DNA of 64,000 nt, taken from the NCBI RefSeq assembly GCF_021869535.1, contig NW_026262648.1, positions 868,001 through 932,000 on the forward strand, in the 5' to 3' direction. This document shows, in pieces, positions 58,250 to 64,000 of this stretch. Position numbers and translations under genes: made by a program. Numbering within the stretch: position 1 is the stretch's first letter; every line of letters starts with the position of its first letter. Under the pieces are notes generated by a model, which saw only the letters and a list, made by a program, of their open reading frames with translations, did no database searches and was not told the origin of the DNA. This DNA comes from Mytilus californianus. Its lineage: Eukaryota; Mollusca; Bivalvia; Mytilida; Mytilidae.

Positions 58250-59287
58250 TGGTCATTTTTATAAATTTCCTGTTACAAAACTTTGAATTGATCGGAAAAC
58301 TAAGGATTTTCTTATCCCAGAAATAGATTACCTTAGCCGTATTTGGCACTTTTTGGAATTTTGGGTCCTCAATTCTCTTGTTTGGCTTTAAAACTATTTT
58401 TATCTGAGCGTCACTGATGAGTCTTATGTAGACGAAACGCGCGTCTGGCGTATTAAATTATAATCCTGGTACCTTTGATAAATATTTACACCACTGGGTC
58501 GATGCCACTGCTGATGGACTTTTCGTCCCCGAGGGTATCACCAGCCCAGTAGTCAGCACTTCGGTATTGACATGAATATCAATTATATGGTAATTTTTAT
58601 AAATTTGCTGTTACAAAACTTTGAATTTATCGGAAAACTAAGGATTTTCTTATCCGAGGAATAGATTACCTTAGCCGTATTTGGCACAACTTTTTGGAAT
58701 TTTGGGTCCTCAATGCTCTTCAACTTTGTACGTGTTTGGCTTTATAACTATTCTTATCTGAGCGTCATTGATGAGTCTTACGTAGACGAAACGCGCGTCT
58801 GGCGTATTAAATTACAATCCTGGTACCTTTGATAAATATTTACACCACTGGGTCGATGCCACTGCTGATGGACGTTTCGTCCCCGCGGATATCATCAGCC
58901 CAGTAGTCAGCACTTCGGTATTGACATGAATATCAATTATATGGTCATTTTTATAAATTTCCTGTTACAAAACTTTGAATTTATCGGAAAACTAAGGATT
59001 TTCTTATCCGAGGAATAGATTACCTTAGCCGTATTTAGCACAACTTTTTGGAATTTTGGGTCCTCAATGCTCTTCAACTTTGTACTTGTTTGGCTTTATA
59101 ACTATTCTTATCTGAGCGTCATTGATGAGTCTTACGTAGACGAAACGCGCGTCTGGCGTATTAAATTATAATCCTGGTACCTTTGATAAATATTTACACC
59201 ACTGGGTCGATGCCATTGCTGATGGACGTTTCGTCCCCGAGGGTATCACCAGCCAAGTAGTCAGCACTTCGGTGTTGACATGAATAT
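58250..59287 (+). mobile_element. Retrozyme-like tandem array, 3 units of about 346 bp
   Basis: Units begin at 58250, 58588 and 58942 (TGGTCATTTTTATAAATTT or one change from it), lengths 338, 354 and 346. Each holds AAACTAAGGATTTTCTTATC, the CTCAATGCTC block, a hammerhead-like core, TAATCCTGGTACCTTTGATA, GATGCCACTGCTGATGGAC and CCCAGTAGTCAGCACTTCGG. Tandem units of 200-400 bases with hammerhead cores are the hallmark of metazoan retrozymes, non-autonomous elements that spread via small circular RNAs, probably using PLE enzymes (family knowledge). No coding frame. Single worn copies lie at 534-960, 18370, 23260, 30480, 43690 and 62210. Confidence 0.8.
58414..58452 (+). ncRNA. Hammerhead-ribozyme-like core, unit 1
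   Basis: CTGATGA (58414-58420), stem II GTCT/AGAC with loop TATGT (58421-58433), GAAA (58434-58437), stem III CGC/GCG with loop GCGTCTG (58438-58450), then TA, giving a G-U-A cleavage triplet with predicted cut after 58452. All invariant core bases are present. Stem I is the weak point: bases next to the core do not pair well; only a distal TTTATC/GATAAA pair is available. Units 2 and 3 read TTGATGA (58768, 59122), losing the invariant first C. Confidence 0.65.
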
Positions 59288-59289
59288 AT

Positions 59290-59417
59290 TTCAAAGTTTC
59301 TATATATTTTGTTTGCAGAAATTGAAAAACCAAGAAATCTCATATATGCACGAAAATACAAGTTTTACTCAATCCATAAAAACCGGTACCTACGAAAATA
59401 AATGAATCCACAGTATC
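59290..59417. mobile_element. MITE right half, TGTGGATTCATT family
   Basis: Only the right part (to AATGAATCCACAGTA at 59408) remains; the left half is missing exactly where the retrozyme array ends. Confidence 0.6.
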
Positions 59418-60138
59418 TAGTAAGGATTTGGTCAATCCAAAACAAGCATGACAAAATGTTTATTGGTATCAATAAAATAATATTCAAAAACTCATCAGGG
59501 TGGTTAATTGATAACCTTTAACAATAATTTCATCAAAGTATTAATGAATATCACATGGATCGTATCTAAATTAAGGGGCTCTATGAAAAAATTGAAGACA
59601 TTGAAATATGATATGCCGTATACTTTAACAAGTAAAGCTTGTCGTAAAACATCATTTTTGTATCTATTTTTTTTTTAAATTCAAATCGCACGTACAGCAT
59701 GTACATGATGCCATGCCTGACTCAATTACATGTGTGTTACACCGATATAATGTACATTGAAATATAAGACGTCACTTCAGACATGGGCATAGGGAATAAA
59801 TAGGGAAATATCAGCACCATCAGAATGAGCCTTAGGAATACACCGGTTCAAAAAGTACACATAAGTACAATATACTATAATCAATTCTTTGATGGTTTGC
59901 TGTAATAGATTTTAATTAAACATCAAAATAGTTATGGTATCTGAAAATTAACCGTCTGTTTCTGTTGCTAATTGTGACATTTTTTTAACTGATTACTGTT
60001 TTTATCTTTGAATGCATATATTCCAAATAGATTTACGAGTCTAGATAATTGATAAACTGCTGTTGTTCTTATAGTCACTATTCATCTATCTGATGATGGC
60101 AACACTTTATAATTCAGACAGGGTTTTCTTTGCAGTAG
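59418..60138. other. Intron block paralogous to 57.6-58.25 and 55.99-56.08 kb
   Basis: First part matches 57612-58249, last part (60036-60113) matches 55990-56075 upstream of the other ShKT exon. It ends in the TTTGCAGTAG acceptor. Confidence 0.55.
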
Positions 60139-60246
60139 GTTGCGTCGATAAAAGAGGTGACTGTGCCACTTATGCACGTCAGACATGTACTAATCCAAAA
60201 TATACGGAATGGGTCAAAGATAATTGTGCAAAAACGTGTTTATGTT
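60139..60246 (+). CDS. ShKT-domain exon 4 of the modular gene
   Basis: Acceptors CAG (to 60135) and TAG (to 60138) stand in tandem, both in frame. Phase 1, 108 bases from 60139. Codes GCVDKRGDCATYARQTCTNP then KYTEWVKDNCAKTCLC and splits a codon at the strong donor GTAAGT (60247). If unspliced, the frame reads to TAG at 60282-60284. Closest relative is the exon at 56085. The ATG at 60093 that makes a longer open frame is intronic and should not be taken as a start. Confidence 0.8.
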
Positions 60247-60357
60247 GTAAGTATGTGAAACTAGAACAAGATGAAAATAGATAGAAGTTAGGTCATTTTG
60301 TGATAGTGAATATGATTTGTAAAAATGCAAAACAAAAAGGAATTCACAGCAGATAAT

Positions 60358-60565
60358 CAATATAAAAGAGGGGCGAAAGATACTAGATGTTCATTCAAAC
60401 TCATAGATTGAAAATAAACTGCAAACTTCATGGCTAAAAAAAAATAGACAAACAGACAAATAATGGTACACAAGACACAACATAGAAAACTAAAGACTAG
60501 TAAGCAAAACTTCACCTTTTGGAACTATTATTTTGATAGCTACCTTTTGAGCAGCAACCGTCTAT
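60358..60565 (-). mobile_element. Penelope-like fragment, RT end and 3' UTR
   Basis: On the minus strand 60565-60500 recalls the RT stretch before the C-terminal region (reverse of CTTTTGAGCAGCAACCGTCT), then the short 3' UTR type to AGAGGGGCGAA at 60368. Lies in the intron between exon 4 and Gly-rich exon 3. Confidence 0.6.
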
Positions 60566-61108
60566 ATCTGTGCATCTTGGGAATATTTTCAAAACTTAGC
60601 AAAGTCCTCACTGATGTTAGAAATTTAGTTAAACAAGAATCTATTCTTCTTTCTTACTGTCTGATTGATCTTATTTTTCACGTTTACATGAATGACTGAT
60701 TTTATATGGACACATTCCTCTCTAATAGTAGAAAAAAATTAAAATAAATCAATATACATTAGAATTAGTCCAGTACTTTTTTCTATATACGACTGTAAAG
60801 TAAACAATATTTGCCTCAAAATTGATAAGGATATTGCCAAGTTTTTAGCCTTGTAGCTAATAATGAAGTGAATCTCAAAAATGACGAATATTTGTTTTAA
60901 TGATAGTTTTTTGTTTTTTTGTATTTTATAAAGTCATAATTTGTACAATTTGAAAATAATAAATGAGTTAATATGCCCTTTTTTTAAAAAAAAAACAATA
61001 TCGAAAAAGTTATGTGTACATCCTTTTTCATAGGTTCAACTGTCTCATATTACCTCAAATACACAACAAAATGAACTCACTATCAATAATCAAATTTATT
61101 AATTTTAG

Positions 61109-61201
61109 CTGGTGGATTTGTTTACACTGGAAGGTATGTAGGACCAAGCGGAACAGGGACCGGAACAATGACTGGGAGCAATGGACAAGTTACAATGACT
61201 G
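61109..61201 (+). CDS. Glycine-rich exon 3 of the modular gene
   Basis: 93 bases after AATTTTAG (to 61108), ending at GTACTG (61202), a weaker donor. Codes GGFVYTGRYVGPSGTGTGT then MTGSNGQVTMTG. If the donor is not used the frame continues to a stop about 60 bases on and this could be the last exon. Same module as 57171, extended by about ten residues of Gly-Thr-Met repeats. Confidence 0.6.
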
Positions 61202-61699
61202 GTACTGAAAATAAATTATTATATTTACTTTTCGATACATACCAGAATAGACATGATTGACATATAATTTGACAAAAACCTATTTCAAAAATGGAATGCT
61301 TCTTTTTGTAAATTATTCCCTAATACTAGGTTGAAAGGTTAGTACTCCATATGTGCGTTTAGTCTACATATTTATGAGCACTGAAAACCGTGTGCACATT
61401 TTTGAATGAAGCGCTCGCGCTTCGTACAAAATGTACTTTGGTCAACACTTTTACGCCCCAATGAAATTACTAAATACTTATTATAAGATGTTTTCGCTTC
61501 GATTATGAAGACACGATTGCAATCAAGTTTTTCCTTTATATACCTATATTTATATATATATATATATGCACTTTATTGTGGAAACGTGTGTCACCATAAA
61601 CATGAGAAATAATACATTGTCAATTCATTTTGAAATGAATGTTAATTGTCAGAATGACACAAGATTGATGTTACAGTCCTTGGATGGTGTAAACTTCTC
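61202..61699. other. No recognised gene
   Basis: AT-rich; a (TA) run at 61551-61565. 61340-61390 resembles the reverse of a retrozyme-family piece (GTTTAGTCTACATAT). Confidence 0.45.
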
Positions 61700-62130
61700 A
61701 CTAACATCTACACCATTACACCATTCACCATACAACATTACACCATACACCCTGTGCCATTACACCATACACGTTACACCTTTGCACCATACACCTTACA
61801 CATTCTATCTGCACCATCCGAAATTACCCATAATGCAAATTAATTTCAAAGAAAGCGTGCGACTACAACATCATTTACTTATTTAAAAAAACAAATTTTG
61901 ATCACAATATTGTAAACTAATGTATAAAATTAAAAATCAGTTCTTATCAATATTTTGCATAGTTTTAAACTTTGATAACCACACTTTATAAACACGTTAC
62001 ACAATCACACCATTCCTTATATACCATTACACCATTCCTCTAACACCGTACACCATATCATCATACATCTTCTACCATTGCGCCATACACCATTACACCA
62101 TACAAGTTTTTTTGGGAAGTTTACACCATC
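61700..62130 (+). repeat. TACACCAT-type minisatellite, two blocks
   Basis: 61705-61805 and 61985-62110 are imperfect repeats of 7-8 bases about TTACACCATACACC, separated by ordinary AT-rich DNA. The Thr/His/Pro-rich 106-codon frame over the first block is a by-product. Confidence 0.85.
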
Positions 62131-62209
62131 CAAGGGCTGTAGCCAATCAAAATAACGTATTATAATGAAACATACATAAATAATTCCATCAGAACCTTTT
62201 CATGTCGGA

Positions 62210-62420
62210 ATTTTCAATTTGTTTAAGGTCTCCAAATTCATTTTGATTTTGTTTTCCAGATTTGTTAAAACTCATACGCCACTGATAATCATAAACCGTG
62301 TTTTTTATGAGCTTGGTCGATGTCAGAGCTCATGGACATTTCATTCCCAATAGAATCATCAAACTAGTGGTCAGCACTTAAGAGTAGATATCCAATTACA
62401 TTGAATGTTCTTGCATTTAT
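62210..62420 (+). repeat. Diverged retrozyme-like repeat, same sub-type as 534-720
   Basis: Blocks ATGTCGGAATTTTC (62203), GCTTGGTCGATGTCA (62311) and GTGGTCAGCACTTAAG (62368) match 538-710 in order. No intact hammerhead core. Confidence 0.5.
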
Positions 62421-62439
62421 CTTGACTGTAGTCCTGTCA

Positions 62440-62770
62440 TGTAATGTTGTCATTTTAGTGCTATATTTAACATTACAATAAAGGCGAGAGGTTTGGCTAG
62501 CCACAAAACCAGGTTCAACTTACCATTTTTTCTTAAAATGTCCTATACCAAGTCAGGAAAATGGCAGTTGTTATCTTATAGTTCGTTTCTGTGTGTGTTA
62601 CATTGTCGTTTGGTCTTTTGTTGCACTTCAGTGTTTCTGTTGTTTCGTTGTTTTCCTCTTATAGTTGATGTGTTTTTCTCGGTTTTAGTTTGTAACCCGG
62701 ATTTGTTTTCTCTCAATCGATTTATGACTTTCGAACAGCGGTATACTACTGTTGCCTTTATTGATATGTT
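62440..62770 (+). repeat. Dispersed repeat, AACCCGGATTTG family, best copy
   Basis: Includes GGTTTGGCTAGCCACAAAAC, ACCAAGTCAGGAAAATGGCA, TGTAACCCGGATTTGTTTTC, CTCAATCGATTTATGAC and GCGGTATACTACTGTTGCC. At least four further copies in the window. The 96-codon frame over it is a shadow. Class unknown; no terminal repeats or coding seen. Confidence 0.7.
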
Positions 62771-62879
62771 TTTATTGCTGTAAATTTACTGTTCAAATGT
62801 TGAATTGTTCAAACACTAATTTCTTCTTCTCACAGACATAACTTATTAAAAACGGTACTTCTCATCCTCAATGTTACGG

Positions 62880-63790
62880 TAATATTGTTCTTATAGCGCA
62901 GACATCACTATGTGATCCGTGTAGATTCATCGGACCTTTGAACAATATTTGAGAAAAGGTTATCTTATCAATATTGTAATTAGATCTTTGAATACTGTTT
63001 ACATTGGCACATATATCGATTTTGTAATCAACACATTCATGACATTAAAACATAACTAAATTTGTATTATTTTCAAATGTCTTTTTCATGTGATGTATAA
63101 CAACACATCCGGGTTAATTTTCTATAAAGAGATTAATTTATCTATGTATAACATTATATATATATTGATGAAAAGTTAAAATATCACTATTCTACAGCCT
63201 GTCGACACTTTTATTTTGTCATTAAGACGCTAAAACACCAACTATCTGGGATTTGTTTTAGTTGATTTTAGTCCCTAATAAATGATTTTTACTATTAATT
63301 GCATTTGTCTTTTAAGTAGCTTTCACTAGCTGCGAGTACTCGCAAATCATAATTTCGTGTTAATTTGACCTGTTGGTACAATTTTTAATGCATTTTTATT
63401 ATTTAATGTTTTCTTATTTTGTGTTATACCTCGTCTCACTATTTATAATATGACGATATATTTTCACTCTTTGTTAGTACTCCTTTCAACAAAAGTATTT
63501 TTATTTACCTGTGTACATTATTCAATTTCACGGAATTTTTTTTCCAAGGTTAAAGTTGTCTTTCTGATATTATTTTACATCTCACTCCCCGGTTTTTTTT
63601 TATTAATTTTGTATTTACACTGTGTCATAGATCATTTATTCAGGGTATGTTTATTTGTTTTGTTATTATATGTCTTTTGATAGAGTTAAGCTATTTCAAT
63701 TGATAATTTATAGTGTGTATTTCTATGTTGTGATGTTACACTATTATTTCAGGTAAGGGTGAAGGTTTGCGCCTGTTAAAACGTTTAAAC
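62880..63790 (+). mobile_element. Naiad 3' region, 5'-truncated sense copy
   Basis: Begins ATCACTATGTGATCCGTGTA (62907) at the point that lies just after the Naiad stop codon at 48.64 kb, and follows it through AACATAACTAAATTTGTAT, the SECIS-like hairpin (63224-63266), GCGAGTACTCGCAAATCAT and the TGTTACACTATT block near 63732. No RT remains. Typical 5'-truncated insertion of the same family. Confidence 0.75.
63224..63266 (+). promoter_or_regulatory. Second copy of the SECIS-like hairpin, decayed quartet
   Basis: Arms GCTAAAACA (63229-63237) and TGTTTTAGT (63254-63262) pair; AA follows at the same distance; TGAT ends it at 63266. Same total length (43) as 48304-48346. Two changes in the left arm (T to C) turn G-U pairs into G-C. 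The 5' quartet base is changed (AAGA for ATGA), so this copy should be inactive. Confidence 0.55.
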
Positions 63791-63879
63791 GCGCTGCTTT
63801 TGTTTGTATTTGTCCTAATTAAGGAACCTGTTGTTCATTGGTTGATGTTTGTTGATGTGATTCATAAGTGTTTCTCGTC

Positions 63880-64000
63880 CTGTTCCACAAGTGGCACCCG
63901 TCGTGTTGTTCATGTTAGTAGAAGCCCGAAAATACTTCGAAGAGAATAAGGGAGACTGGATTGTAGTTACGACAATTGGAACATATTTGCTGTCTTACAC
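63880..64000 (-). mobile_element. Penelope-like fragment at the window edge
   Basis: GGCACCCGTCGTGTTGTTCA at 63892 and TTGTAGTTACGACAATTGGA at 63961 match 1167-1270, antisense to a PLE reverse transcriptase end. Continues past the window. Confidence 0.55.

Noticed and set aside
1..64000. CRISPR array or bacterial operon
   Set aside because: No regularly spaced short repeats with unique spacers, no gene density or ribosome binding sites; the DNA is animal.

Overview
The window is eukaryotic, intron-containing, AT-rich DNA, most likely from a marine mussel (Mytilus-like bivalve). I base this on several secreted C1q-domain genes, ShKT-domain exons, and repeat families I recognise from bivalve genomes. 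There is no bacterial-style gene density. Most real exons are short, most open frames are chance, and mobile DNA makes up much of the sequence. Species and family names come from recognition, not from a search.

Layout. 0-4.8 kb: pieces of Penelope-like elements (PLEs), a 56-bp minisatellite, and a terminal exon coding a Thr-rich repeat plus an ShKT domain. 4.87-11.22 kb: a decayed tyrosine-recombinase retrotransposon with Ngaro-type split direct repeats (A1-ORFs-B1-A2-B2). 12.3-25.5 kb: a C1q cluster. It holds a broken C1q exon, then a nearly identical 4.89-kb tandem duplication that carries a promoter and a signal-peptide/coiled-coil first exon twice, then one intact C1q exon that can be spliced in phase to either first exon. 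26-38 kb: mostly unrecognised DNA with a TA-bounded MITE, PLE reverse-transcriptase fragments and an old minus-strand coding relic. 39-40.8 kb: a SINE-interrupted C1q first-exon pseudogene, and a short two-exon C1q gene that is complete except for one in-frame TGA. 41-42.3 kb: an L1-like LINE remnant.

43.4-61.2 kb: what appears to be one modular gene for a secreted protein. It has a signal-peptide exon with a Lys-Arg propeptide end, then phase-1 ShKT exons interleaved with phase-1 glycine-rich exons, and part of it is locally duplicated. Its long introns carry MITEs, a three-unit retrozyme-like tandem array with hammerhead-ribozyme-like cores, and an antisense Naiad-type PLE at 47.2-51.2 kb.

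The most interesting object is that Naiad element. Its reading frame has TGA codons at three places where relatives have cysteine: the endonuclease zinc site, the CxC linker and the reverse transcriptase. About 300 bases after the stop there is a stem-loop with SECIS geometry (a UGA/GA quartet, a 10-bp helix, and AAA 11 bases from the quartet). This fits a selenocysteine-encoding retrotransposon. Other frameshifts and a TAA show that this copy is dead. A second copy of the same 3' region at 62.9-63.8 kb retains the helix through pairing-preserving changes. From memory, selenoprotein Naiads have been reported in clams and spiders, so the novelty lies in this lineage, the three sites and the SECIS. 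The 3' regions of PLEs also explain two of the commonest dispersed repeats here.
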